NCBI GenBank assembly: GCA_947427035.1
Contig: CANEGK010000023.1
Span: 1-38,345, forward strand
Source: an uncultured Clostridium sp.
Lineage (GTDB): Bacteria > Bacillota > Clostridia > Oscillospirales > Butyricicoccaceae
Length of the DNA: 38,345 nucleotides
Direction of reading: 5' to 3'
Each line of letters opens with the position of its first letter. Within the stretch, counting starts at the first letter, position 1. Under the pieces are notes generated by a model. It was not told where the DNA came from. It saw nothing but the letters and a program-made list of their open reading frames with translations, and did not search any database. The translations under genes were made by a program, and so were the position numbers. This document shows positions 18,823-25,848 of the stretch, piece by piece.

Positions 18823-20257
18823 CAACCGCCCCGGCCGGCTCCGGCGGCTGCTGAGCAGCCTGCGCTTCCGCATCAGCTCCGCGTTTATCCTGCTGTTGGG
18901 CGTGGCGCTTGTCATCATCAATTATTATCCCGTGCGGCTCATGCGCGAGCAGGTCATCGCGGCCAAAGAGAGCGAAATGACGGCGGCGGCGGTGACGCTG
19001 GCCTCGGCGCTCGAGGGCTTTTCGGCGTTGACGGAGGAAAATGTTTTCAACGCCGTCCGCCTGCTCGAGGTTATGCGCGACCGCCGTGTGCTGGTGACCA
19101 ATGACGGCGGCGTCGTCATTTATGACAGCTTGCAGACGACGGCGGTGGTCGGCCGGCTGGCTGTTTTTCCCGAGATCATCGCCGCGCTGTCCGGCAGGGA
19201 TGTTTTCCGCTGCCGCTATAACGAGACGGCCTTTGAATCGTGTGCCGCCGCGCCCGTCACGCGCGCGGGCGCGATGGCCGGCGCCGTGTACTTTTACGAT
19301 TACGACACCGAACAGGCGGCGCTTCTGCGCCAGACGCGCAGCGATCTGCTGCGCTTGTCCGTGGTGCTGACCGGCGTATGCACCGCCGGCATCGCCGTCT
19401 TTATGCTGACCTTTAACCGCCGCCTCGGTTTGCTGCTGCGCGGCGTCAAGCGGGTGGGGCAGGGGGACTATGGCTATAAAATTGAAATGAACGGCGAGGA
19501 CGAGCTGTCGGCCATCGGGGCCGAGTTCAACGAGCTGACCGGACAGATCCAGAAAAACGAGGAGCTGCGCCGGCAGTTTGTGTCCGACGCCAGCCATGAG
19601 CTGAAAACCCCCCTGGCGTCCATCCGGCTGCTGTCCGATTCCATTTTGCAGACCGAGGACATCAGCCGCGCCGATGTGCGGGAGTTTTTGACCGACATCA
19701 ATGAAGAGATCGAGCGCCTGACGCGCATTTCGGAAAGCCTGCTCGATCTGACGCGGCTGGACGCGCAGCCGCCGGCGCGGCCCGTGCCCTGCGACGTGGA
19801 TGCCGCGGTTCGCCGCTGCGCCGAGCTTTTGCGGGGCAGCGCTGAAAAATACGGCGTGTCCATTACCGTCAAAAGCGGGGGAGAACACCTGATTCTGGCC
19901 GATCCGGACGGGCTGTATCAGATTGTTTTCAACCTGATGGAGAACGCTGTCAAATACAACCGGCAGGAGGGCAGCGTCGTTGTGGAAATCGGCGACGACG
20001 AGTCGGTAACCGTACTGCGGGTGCGCGATACCGGCATTGGCATTCCGCAAAATCAGCTGCAAAATATCTTCCGGCGCTTTTACCGCGTCGACAAGACCCG
20101 TTCGCGCGCCACCGGCGGGACCGGGCTGGGCCTGGCCATTGTGGATGAGTGGGTTAAAAGCTTCGGAGGGCGTATCGAAGTCAAAAGCGAGTACGGCCGC
20201 GGCAGCGAGTTTTCCATCCGCTTTGTCTCGTACCGGAAAGGGGGCGGCGGACAATGA
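18815..20257 (+). CDS. Sensor histidine kinase (PhoR/WalK-like)
   Basis: Two-transmembrane sensor kinase. The first segment is SAFILLLGVALVIINYYPV. An extracytoplasmic domain of about 140 residues follows, then the second segment (LSVVLTGVCTAGIAVFMLTF), a HAMP linker, and HisKA with FVSDASHELKTPLASIRLL. The ATPase domain is complete: NLMENAVKYN, RVRDTGIGIP and GGTGLGLAIVDEWV. The 480 residues match PhoR-type kinases. It overlaps the regulator upstream and the lipoprotein gene downstream, so the lipoprotein may feed into its signal. Confidence 0.94.
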   Translation: MDNNRPGRLRRLLSSLRFRISSAFILLLGVALVIINYYPVRLMREQVIAAKESEMTAAAVTLASALEGFSALTEENVFNAVRLLEVMRDRRVLVTNDGGVVIYDSLQTTAVVGRLAVFPEIIAALSGRDVFRCRYNETAFESCAAAPVTRAGAMAGAVYFYDYDTEQAALLRQTRSDLLRLSVVLTGVCTAGIAVFMLTFNRRLGLLLRGVKRVGQGDYGYKIEMNGEDELSAIGAEFNELTGQIQKNEELRRQFVSDASHELKTPLASIRLLSDSILQTEDISRADVREFLTDINEEIERLTRISESLLDLTRLDAQPPARPVPCDVDAAVRRCAELLRGSAEKYGVSITVKSGGEHLILADPDGLYQIVFNLMENAVKYNRQEGSVVVEIGDDESVTVLRVRDTGIGIPQNQLQNIFRRFYRVDKTRSRATGGTGLGLAIVDEWVKSFGGRIEVKSEYGRGSEFSIRFVSYRKGGGGQ

Positions 20258-21150
20258 AAAAACACTGGCCGGTGCTGGCCTTTGTCTGCCTGCTGCTGGC
20301 AGGCTGCGCCGCCCAGGAGCAGCAGAGCCCGCAGGAAGCGGGCATTGCCGACGTCTACTTTCTCGGCCCGGCCGAGCCGGGCCGCACGAGCGGCCCGCTG
20401 GTGACAGAAAGGCGCTGGCTCGGCGAAGAGGAGGGCGCTGCCGCGCTGGAAACGCTCATTGACAGCATGTATACCCCAAATGACGTGGGCAACCGTTCGC
20501 TCATTCCGCCGCAGGTGCGGCTTCAGTCGATCGCTTTGTCGGGCACTATCGCCATCGTCGATTTCAGCGCCGAATACCAGAGCCTGTCTGCCCTGGAGCA
20601 GAGCCTGCTGGCCGGCGGCGTCGCCATGACGGTGCTGGGGCAGGAAGGCATCGAGTATGTGCGCATTACGGCAGGGGGCGTTTTTCAGCCGCCGATGGGC
20701 GAACGGTATTACTCGCTCGACCGGATTATGCTTGACTCCGGCGCCATTGCACTCAACGCCTTTGATGTGACATTGTACTTTATTTCTGAGGACGGCGAAG
20801 GGCTTTCGGCCGTTCAGCGCACGGTAAAAACTGCCGAGGAATACCCGACGCCGCAGGCGCTGCTGGCCGAGCTGTCGGTCCCTCCGGAGGAAGGGGGGCT
20901 GCTGGCGCCGCTGGGCAAGGACGAAACGGTCAATTCCTGCCAGCTTGAAGGCGGTGTGTGCCGTATTGATTTGAGCGCCGTGCGCCGCGGAAGCGCCGGC
21001 CGTCTGCAAATTTACGCGATTGTCAATACGGTGACCAGCGACAGCGGCGTACAGGCGGCCGTCGTCACGGTGGGCGGCCTGCCGCCCTCGTCGGCCGGCG
21101 TCGAAGGCTGCGACGGCGAGCTGTCCTTTTCACAGGCGTATGGGCGATAG
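20254..21150 (+). CDS. GerMN-domain lipoprotein
   Basis: Predicted surface lipoprotein: signal peptide plus lipobox LLLAGC with Cys18 as the lipidation site. Two GerMN-type units are visible, one around LETLIDSM..SLIPPQVRLQSIALSGTIAIVDFS and one around QALLAELSVPPEEGG..CRIDLSAVRRGS, each with the alternating strand pattern. GerMN proteins include B. subtilis GerM, which acts in spore formation and germination, and lipoproteins paired with two-component systems such as LpqB. The start overlaps the kinase stop (ATGA). A regulatory or cell-envelope role with the kinase is an inference. Confidence 0.85.
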   Translation: MKKHWPVLAFVCLLLAGCAAQEQQSPQEAGIADVYFLGPAEPGRTSGPLVTERRWLGEEEGAAALETLIDSMYTPNDVGNRSLIPPQVRLQSIALSGTIAIVDFSAEYQSLSALEQSLLAGGVAMTVLGQEGIEYVRITAGGVFQPPMGERYYSLDRIMLDSGAIALNAFDVTLYFISEDGEGLSAVQRTVKTAEEYPTPQALLAELSVPPEEGGLLAPLGKDETVNSCQLEGGVCRIDLSAVRRGSAGRLQIYAIVNTVTSDSGVQAAVVTVGGLPPSSAGVEGCDGELSFSQAYGR

Positions 21151-21171
21151 ACCGGGCGAAAGGACAAGGGT

Positions 21172-21789
21172 ATGAAAAACAACACCAAAAAGCAGGAAAT
21201 TCTGGACGCCTATGCCAGCCTCGTTGTTTCACAGGGGCTGGAGGGCGCTTCGATAGGCGCGATTGCGCGCCATATGGGCATCAACCAAAGCCTGATTTTC
21301 CATTACTTTGAAAATAAGGACGACCTGATCCACCAGCTGAGCGAGCGGGTGGTGGAAAAATGCATTCGGTTTTACCAAAGCGCCTGGCCGGCTTCGCGCG
21401 CCGTGACTCCCGCCGCCTTTGAGGAATATGCCGGCACCGTGCTGGAAATTCACAGCCGGCGCAGCCGCGTGGTCAGCCCCAAACTTTACTTTTCGCTGGT
21501 CTATCTGCTGCCGCGCAACCCGGCTGTGAAAGAGAGCTTTGTCAGGCTGAGCGACGCCGGCACCCAAATCATCGCCGAACGGCTCGAAGCCTGCCGGCAG
21601 GCCGGCATCATCCGTTCGGACGACTGCGTGATGTCGGCCAGGACGCTTTTGTGTTTGGCCGACGGCATTTTGTGCTATGACGGCCTGGTGCCGGCGCAGG
21701 AGCGCGCGCGGTTTGTCGAGACGCAGAAGCAACTGTTCTTTTCTTCGGTGCAGTACAGGCCGGCCGAAGCCGGTACACGGCAGGGCTGA
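21172..21789 (+). CDS. TetR/AcrR-family transcriptional regulator
   Basis: One-component repressor. The N-terminal helix-turn-helix (about residues 8-55) has KKQEILDAYASLVVSQGLEGAS, here as QEILDAYASLVVSQGLEG, and GAIARHMGINQSLIFHYFENKDDL. The C-terminal ligand domain is not specifically recognisable. The 205 residues fit the family. It starts 21 bases after the GerMN gene with AAGGAC upstream and is the last gene of the operon. No transporter adjoins it, so its target is unknown. Confidence 0.9.
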   Translation: MKNNTKKQEILDAYASLVVSQGLEGASIGAIARHMGINQSLIFHYFENKDDLIHQLSERVVEKCIRFYQSAWPASRAVTPAAFEEYAGTVLEIHSRRSRVVSPKLYFSLVYLLPRNPAVKESFVRLSDAGTQIIAERLEACRQAGIIRSDDCVMSARTLLCLADGILCYDGLVPAQERARFVETQKQLFFSSVQYRPAEAGTRQG

Positions 21790-21893
21790 GAATGCAAAGG
21801 AACCCTGTGGGCGGCAAGGCACGAGGCAAAAAGGGGATCTCGGAGGAATGGCCGCCAAAGCAGAGCTCTTAAATGGCAAAATAAAACGGGCAG

Positions 21894-21924
21894 AAAAAGC
21901 ACGGTTAGACGAACCGTGCTTTTT
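21894..21924 (+). terminator. Terminator after the TetR gene
   Basis: A perfect 13-bp stem (AAAAAGCACGGTT and complement) with a five-base loop and a terminal T-run. It marks the end of the core operon. The sequence from here to about 22020 shows no supported gene. Confidence 0.9.
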
Positions 21925-22023
21925 CGCGCCCCGGCATATGGCGGCAAAAAAGTACAGGAATATTTCCGCCGGCGTCAAGCTGCCGCGCAAATACATCCGC
22001 CTGCTGGCGCCCGTCTGTTGTTC

Positions 22024-22052
22024 TCGACTTTTACCTTTAAAGCTGGTATGCT
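22024..22052 (+). promoter_or_regulatory. Promoter of the recombinase leader
   Basis: TCGACT (22024-22029) and extended -10 TGGTATGCT (TATGCT at 22047-22052) are 17 bases apart. This is the first regulatory element of the island. Confidence 0.55.
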
Positions 22053-22065
22053 GTGTTGCCAGAAG

Positions 22066-22235
22066 GAGGTGAAAACATGCAAGGCAAAGAAAAGATAGCT
22101 ACACTGTACCAACCAGCATGGCTGTTTCCCGCTGCGGGAGACAGCCGTTTCTCTTTTCTTTGCAATCGTTTTACATGGAGGAAAATCGCGGTTCCTCTAA
22201 AACAAGACTATTATAAATTAAAGAGGAGCAGGCAT
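22066..22235 (+). promoter_or_regulatory. Attenuator-like leader of the serine recombinase
   Basis: A near-perfect ribosome binding site (AGAAGGAGGTG) and ATG at 22077 open a frame that continues without a stop into the recombinase. Within it, 22120-22146 forms a 12-bp hairpin with a CTG loop followed by the U-rich tract GTTTCTCTTTTCTTT, a rho-independent terminator. GCAAAGAAAAGA (22084-22095) is perfectly complementary to TCTTTTCTTTGC (22152-22163), so the U-tract can pair with the early coding region. TCCTCT (22193-22198) can also pair with AGAGGA (22222-22227), the recombinase ribosome binding site. Control by leader translation is inferred. Confidence 0.65.
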
Positions 22236-22829
22236 ATGTCCACATATGGGTATGTAAGAGTTTCCACAAAGGAGCAGAACGAAGACCGGCAGATCATTGC
22301 TATGGAAGAATTCGGGATAGCAGCCGACTGCATTGTCCTGGACAAGCAGAGCGGCAAGGACTTTGAACGGCCCGGCTATCAGAAGCTGGTACATAGTTTA
22401 AAAGCCGGGGACACTCTTGTTATCAAGAGCATCGACCGGCTGGGACGGAATTATGAGGAGATCCTGGAGCAATGGCGGCTGCTGACCAAAGAAAAACAGG
22501 TGGCTATCGTGGTGCTGGACATGCCCCTGCTGGACACCCGGCAGGGACGGGATCTGATCGGCGTCCTGATTGCCGATATTGTTCTCCAGCTGCTGAGCTA
22601 TGTGGCTCAGACCGAAAGGGAGTTCAACCGGAAGCGGCAGGCGGAGGGCATCGCCGCCGCCAAAGCCCGGGGCGTCCAGTTCGGGCGCAAATCCAAAGAT
22701 CGTGGGGAAAACTATGGAAGCGTGATGGCGGCCTGGAAGAGGGGGGAACTGTCTGACCGGACAGCGGCCAAGCAGCTGGGCGTAGCCCATGGAACCTTTC
22801 AGCGGTGGCGCAAAGAGGTTGACCAATAA
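22236..22829 (+). CDS. Serine recombinase (resolvase/invertase family)
   Basis: Small serine recombinase of the Tn3 resolvase/Hin type, which cuts and rejoins DNA at specific sites through a phosphoserine link. The catalytic domain begins MSTYGYVRVSTKEQNEDRQ with nucleophile Ser10. It continues with DKQSGKDFERPGYQKL, SIDRLGRNYEEILEQW and the long E helix region ending in EREFNRKRQAEGI. The C-terminal helix-turn-helix (LSDRTAAKQLGVAHGTFQRW) is complete. 198 residues. The ATG at 22236 has AGAGGAG upstream; an in-frame start at 22077 would add 53 residues. It could be a remnant of a mobile element or an invertase acting on the pilus locus; no cross-over site was identified. Confidence 0.92.
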   Translation: MSTYGYVRVSTKEQNEDRQIIAMEEFGIAADCIVLDKQSGKDFERPGYQKLVHSLKAGDTLVIKSIDRLGRNYEEILEQWRLLTKEKQVAIVVLDMPLLDTRQGRDLIGVLIADIVLQLLSYVAQTEREFNRKRQAEGIAAAKARGVQFGRKSKDRGENYGSVMAAWKRGELSDRTAAKQLGVAHGTFQRWRKEVDQ

Positions 22830-22868
22830 AGTAAGGGTTGTAATCCAAACAGAATACGCCATGATTTT

Positions 22869-22909
22869 AAGCGGGATTTGTCGTTTTCACAAAATGACAA
22901 ATCCCGCTT
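22869..22909. terminator. Long hairpin terminator after the recombinase
   Basis: A near-perfect palindrome: a 14-bp outer arm (AAGCGGGATTTGTC) continues through one mismatch into TTTT-CAC-AAAA. T-rich sequence follows on the plus strand. Between here and 23035 no gene is supported. Confidence 0.85.
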
Positions 22910-23035
22910 TTGTTAATTTTTACATAATAATTCTACCATCTCTTCTCCCAAAAAGCAAGAGGGAAAAAGGCTTATAGCCCTTACTTTGTAAGCCGCTTTG
23001 CCTTTCCGGCGTTAATGAGGAAGAGGTAGATCACA

Positions 23036-23725
23036 GTGAGGCACTCCCGTAAGAAGCTGGATCTGGCCGGTCAGCGTTATGGAAAACTGACCGTGCTCGC
23101 TCCTGCCGAAAATATCGGAGCCCGGACGGCATGGCTTTGCCGCTGTGACTGCGGCCGCGAGACGGTGGTGAAGACCTGCTATCTGCGCTCCGGGCGCGCG
23201 AAAAGCTGCGGCTGCCAATACGGCCCCGACGACGGGCAGCGGACGGCTTTGGGCCTGACCTACGTCAACGGCACCTGCGTGGAGATGCTGCAAAACCGAA
23301 CGATTCGCCGCAATAACACCAGCGGGGTACCTGGCGTAGACTGGCTGGCAAAAAAACAGCGGTGGCGAGCGACGATTTGCTTTAAAGGCAAGCGCCGCTA
23401 TTTAGGCAGCTATAAAAATTTTGAAGATGCGGTGAAGGCCCGAAAACGGGCAGAAGAAGAGTTGTTTGACGCATTTTTGGACATATATTTCCGGAAAATG
23501 CTGCAAAGCGATCTACAGGGAGCGGAAGAGCTTTGCACGCCAATCGTCAGGGATCGGCGGCGGGATCTGCCCGATCGGCTGCTTGGGCAGCAAAAGGCTT
23601 TGGAGCCGGTAGAAGATGGTGAATTTGACGCGGCGTCAGCCGCGGAACATGCGCCGGAAAGCAATGAAAACAACGAATTGACAAATCCAGAGGAATTGAG
23701 CGGCTTTGTGCCAGGGTCATTGTAA
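23036..23725 (+). CDS. AP2-like DNA-binding protein with Cys-rich N-terminus
   Basis: Predicted DNA-binding protein of the bacterial/phage AP2 type. The N-terminal part (about residues 8-62) has the pattern GQRYGKLTVL then CRCDCGRETVV and SGRAKSCGC, a likely zinc-binding module found in phage AP2/HNH proteins. The AP2-like part (about residues 85-140) reads NNTSGVPGVDWLAKKQRW and GKRRYLGSYKNFEDAVKAR. The C-terminal 70 residues are acidic and unrecognised. No HNH nuclease motif is visible, so it is more likely a regulator than a homing enzyme. The GTG start has AGAGGT eight bases upstream. It ends 19 bases before the BTAD regulator and is probably co-transcribed with it. Confidence 0.75.
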   Translation: MRHSRKKLDLAGQRYGKLTVLAPAENIGARTAWLCRCDCGRETVVKTCYLRSGRAKSCGCQYGPDDGQRTALGLTYVNGTCVEMLQNRTIRRNNTSGVPGVDWLAKKQRWRATICFKGKRRYLGSYKNFEDAVKARKRAEEELFDAFLDIYFRKMLQSDLQGAEELCTPIVRDRRRDLPDRLLGQQKALEPVEDGEFDAASAAEHAPESNENNELTNPEELSGFVPGSL

Positions 23726-23744
23726 AAGGAGGGACGGCGCCGCG

Positions 23745-25037
23745 ATGCCCGATGAACAGGTCTATAACATCTATGTATCTCTTTTGGGAAAATTTTCCGT
23801 TCAGCTGTTGGACGGGGCCAATAACGACATCCGATCTTCATCCACTCGTCTGCGGCAGCACAGTTTTCTCCAGTATCTCTGCGTGTTTCACGATCGAGCG
23901 GTGAGTCAAAAGGAACTGATAGAAGCCATTTGGGATGACGAAACAGATACGGGAGATCCTGCCAAGACGCTCAAAACCACCCTCTACCGCACCCGGCGTC
24001 TTTTGGAGGACATCGGGATAGAGAATGCAAAAGACATTCTCATCTACCGCAGGGGGTTCTATTCCTGGGCGCCCCAGGCGCACATCACGCTGGACGTCGA
24101 GGTGTTCGATCGCCTTTACGACCAGTTTTACGCATCCCCCCAGCCTTATAAAACGCTGGATTGCGCCCTGGAGGCCCTGGCGCTTTTTAAGGGGGATTTT
24201 TTGGCCGGCGATTCGGGGAATTTGTGGGCGCTGTCTATGCGGACATATTACCACAGCAAGTACATCAAGCTGGCCCGGGACGCTGCCGGCGCGCTCTATC
24301 AGGAGGGCCGGCTGGAGGAGGGGATCGCCCTGTGCCGAAGCGCTACCACGGCCGATCCGTATGATGAAGAGACGCAGCTGCTGATGATGAAGCTCCTTCA
24401 TGCTGCCGGGCTTACCCAATCGGCTATCAAGCACTACGAGGAAGTGCGCAGCCTTTTTATGGATCAGCTGGGGGTCACGCTTTCCCAGGAGCTGTCCGAT
24501 TTTTACCGCAAGCTCACCCGTTCCGACGAGCCGCGGGAGCTGGATCTGCAGGTCATCCGCTCCCGGCTTTTGGAAGACGCGCCGGCAGCGGGGGCCTATT
24601 TTTGCGAATACTCGGTGTTTCAGAACGTCTACCGCCTCATCGCCCGCTCCATAATGCGGACCGGGCAGGCCACCCATCTTGCGATGGTGGTGCTCTGCGG
24701 CGCCAATGGCGAGGCGCTCACCGTCAAGCGCTGTACGGAGACGATGGATTCCCTGCATGACGCTATCTCCTGTACTCTGCGCATCGGGGATGTGTTTACC
24801 CGCTTCAGCCGGGATCAATACCTTATCATGCTCCCTTCATCCAGCTACGAAAACGCCGCTATGGTGCTGGAGCGGGTCATCGCAGCCTATCAGCGCACCC
24901 TGAGCGGTATGACCACCCGGATAAAATACAGCATTCTCCCTGTGCTGCCGCCAAAGTCCGATCAAATCAAGGCGCATACGGAATCGACAGGAAATATATG
25001 GGAATCACGGGCGGGACGCCTGAAAAATAAACTGTGA
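23745..25037 (+). CDS. BTAD (SARP-like) transcriptional regulator with degenerate GGDEF-like C-terminus
   Basis: Predicted activator of the pilus island. Residues about 5-95 form an OmpR-like winged helix (VSLLGKFSVQLLDG, SVSQKELIEAIWDD region, LKTTLYRTRRLLED). Residues about 100-250 form the bacterial transcriptional activation domain, with tetratricopeptide-like helices (LEEGIALCRSATTADPYDEE and AIKHYEEVRSLFMDQLGV). The remaining 160 residues resemble a GGDEF domain (AMVVLCGANGEAL, LRIGDVFTRFSRDQYLIML, then AAMVLERV), but the signature is FSRDQY (354-359), so cyclase activity is not expected. The ATG at 23745 follows AGGAGG by 12 bases. 430 residues. A motif shared by two island promoters may be its site. 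Confidence 0.85.
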   Translation: MPDEQVYNIYVSLLGKFSVQLLDGANNDIRSSSTRLRQHSFLQYLCVFHDRAVSQKELIEAIWDDETDTGDPAKTLKTTLYRTRRLLEDIGIENAKDILIYRRGFYSWAPQAHITLDVEVFDRLYDQFYASPQPYKTLDCALEALALFKGDFLAGDSGNLWALSMRTYYHSKYIKLARDAAGALYQEGRLEEGIALCRSATTADPYDEETQLLMMKLLHAAGLTQSAIKHYEEVRSLFMDQLGVTLSQELSDFYRKLTRSDEPRELDLQVIRSRLLEDAPAAGAYFCEYSVFQNVYRLIARSIMRTGQATHLAMVVLCGANGEALTVKRCTETMDSLHDAISCTLRIGDVFTRFSRDQYLIMLPSSSYENAAMVLERVIAAYQRTLSGMTTRIKYSILPVLPPKSDQIKAHTESTGNIWESRAGRLKNKL

Positions 25038-25066
25038 CCAAACTGCAACCTGGCCGTGGTAGGATA
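25036..25066 (+). promoter_or_regulatory. Promoter A with shared activator-type motif
   Basis: ACCAAACTGCAACCT (25037-25051) covers the -35 position of an extended -10, TGGTAGGAT (TAGGAT at 25060-25065). The same motif at the same distance occurs at 27175-27203. The -35 hexamer itself is poor, as expected of an activator-dependent promoter. It would transcribe the 145-residue protein, the coiled-coil protein and the signal peptidases. Confidence 0.6.
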
Positions 25067-25120
25067 AAGCCACAGGACGCGGGGAAGCCCCCGGCAAAAA
25101 ATAAAGAAAGGATGTCCCTG

Positions 25121-25558
25121 ATGGCAACGCAAACAGGCTTTATTTCACGCGGACATAATGTCGTGACACTCCGGGTTACTTCTTATCACGAACGCTGCCT
25201 GAAGGGGATTCTCAGCGGCCCCCTCCTGGATGGCGAGCAGGTTTTCCGAAGTACCATTGATCTTTTGTGCCAACTGGAAAGCTTGATGGATCAGACCAAG
25301 CTTCCCCAGCGCAACGAGGAAGCGCGCGTTTTCCGGCCCGCGGTTCAGCCCGCCGGGGCGGGGAACAGAACCGCCGCCGCAGGAAAGGCGACGGTTATCG
25401 CCTGTTTTCAGCTCAGCGTCATGTTCCGGCAGAATGCCACCTGGCAGGGGAGCCTGTTCTGGGCGGATCAGGGGATGGAAGCGTACTTTCGCAGCGTGCT
25501 GGAGCTGCTTAATCTGCTCCATAACGCACTTTCCGCCGGGAAGGGTGAAGATACATGA
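25121..25558 (+). CDS. Conserved-looking protein of unknown function in the pilus island
   Basis: Not recognised. It has 145 residues, no signal peptide and no transmembrane segment, so it should be cytoplasmic. The N-terminal half (FISRGHNVVTLRVTSYHERCLKGIL) looks like a strand followed by a helix. The middle (about residues 65-90) is Ala/Gly/Arg-rich and probably disordered. The C-terminal half (ATVIACFQLSVMFRQNATWQGSLFWADQG) looks like strands leading to a final helix. The frame is open from 25034, but the ATG at 25121 has AAAGGA eight bases upstream, and promoter A lies inside the longer form. It shares ATGA with the next gene. Confidence 0.7.
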   Translation: MATQTGFISRGHNVVTLRVTSYHERCLKGILSGPLLDGEQVFRSTIDLLCQLESLMDQTKLPQRNEEARVFRPAVQPAGAGNRTAAAGKATVIACFQLSVMFRQNATWQGSLFWADQGMEAYFRSVLELLNLLHNALSAGKGEDT

Positions 25559-25848
25559 CCGACAAGGAATTAAAACGCCTCAAGAGGGTGGATCTTTTAG
25601 AGCTGCTCATTGCGCAGAGCCGGGAAAACGAACGTCTCCGGGCGAAACTGGAGGAAACCCGCAGCAAGCTGGAGGCCAAGGAACTGGCGTTAAAACAGGC
25701 GGGCTCCATCGCTGAGGCCGCGCTCCAGCTCAACAGGGTTTTTGAGGCGGCTCAGGCCGCCGCTGACCAATATGTTCTGAGCGTGAAAGCCCAGGCCGGG
25801 GAGAGCCCGGAAAAGATCCGGGAAGAAGCGGAGGAGGAGCCCCGCTGA
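25555..25848 (+). CDS. Small coiled-coil protein
   Basis: A 97-residue charged protein of unknown function. The start (MTDKELKRLKRVDLLELLI) is an amphipathic helix, followed by a heptad-patterned coiled coil (about residues 22-55: NERLRAKLEETRSKLEAKEL) and an Ala-rich helix (SIAEAALQLNRVFEAAQAAA). The tail is acidic. No membrane segment is present. It overlaps the preceding gene (ATGA) and its stop lies inside the left end of the duplicated signal-peptidase unit. A scaffold or chaperone role with the pilus secretion genes is only a guess from position. Confidence 0.75.
   Translation: MTDKELKRLKRVDLLELLIAQSRENERLRAKLEETRSKLEAKELALKQAGSIAEAALQLNRVFEAAQAAADQYVLSVKAQAGESPEKIREEAEEEPR

Noticed and set aside
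21848..22072. Possible 74-residue gene after the TetR regulator
   Set aside because: It runs through a perfect terminator hairpin, its GGAGG touches the start codon, and the translation resembles nothing. A truncated chromosomal gene at the island junction cannot be excluded.
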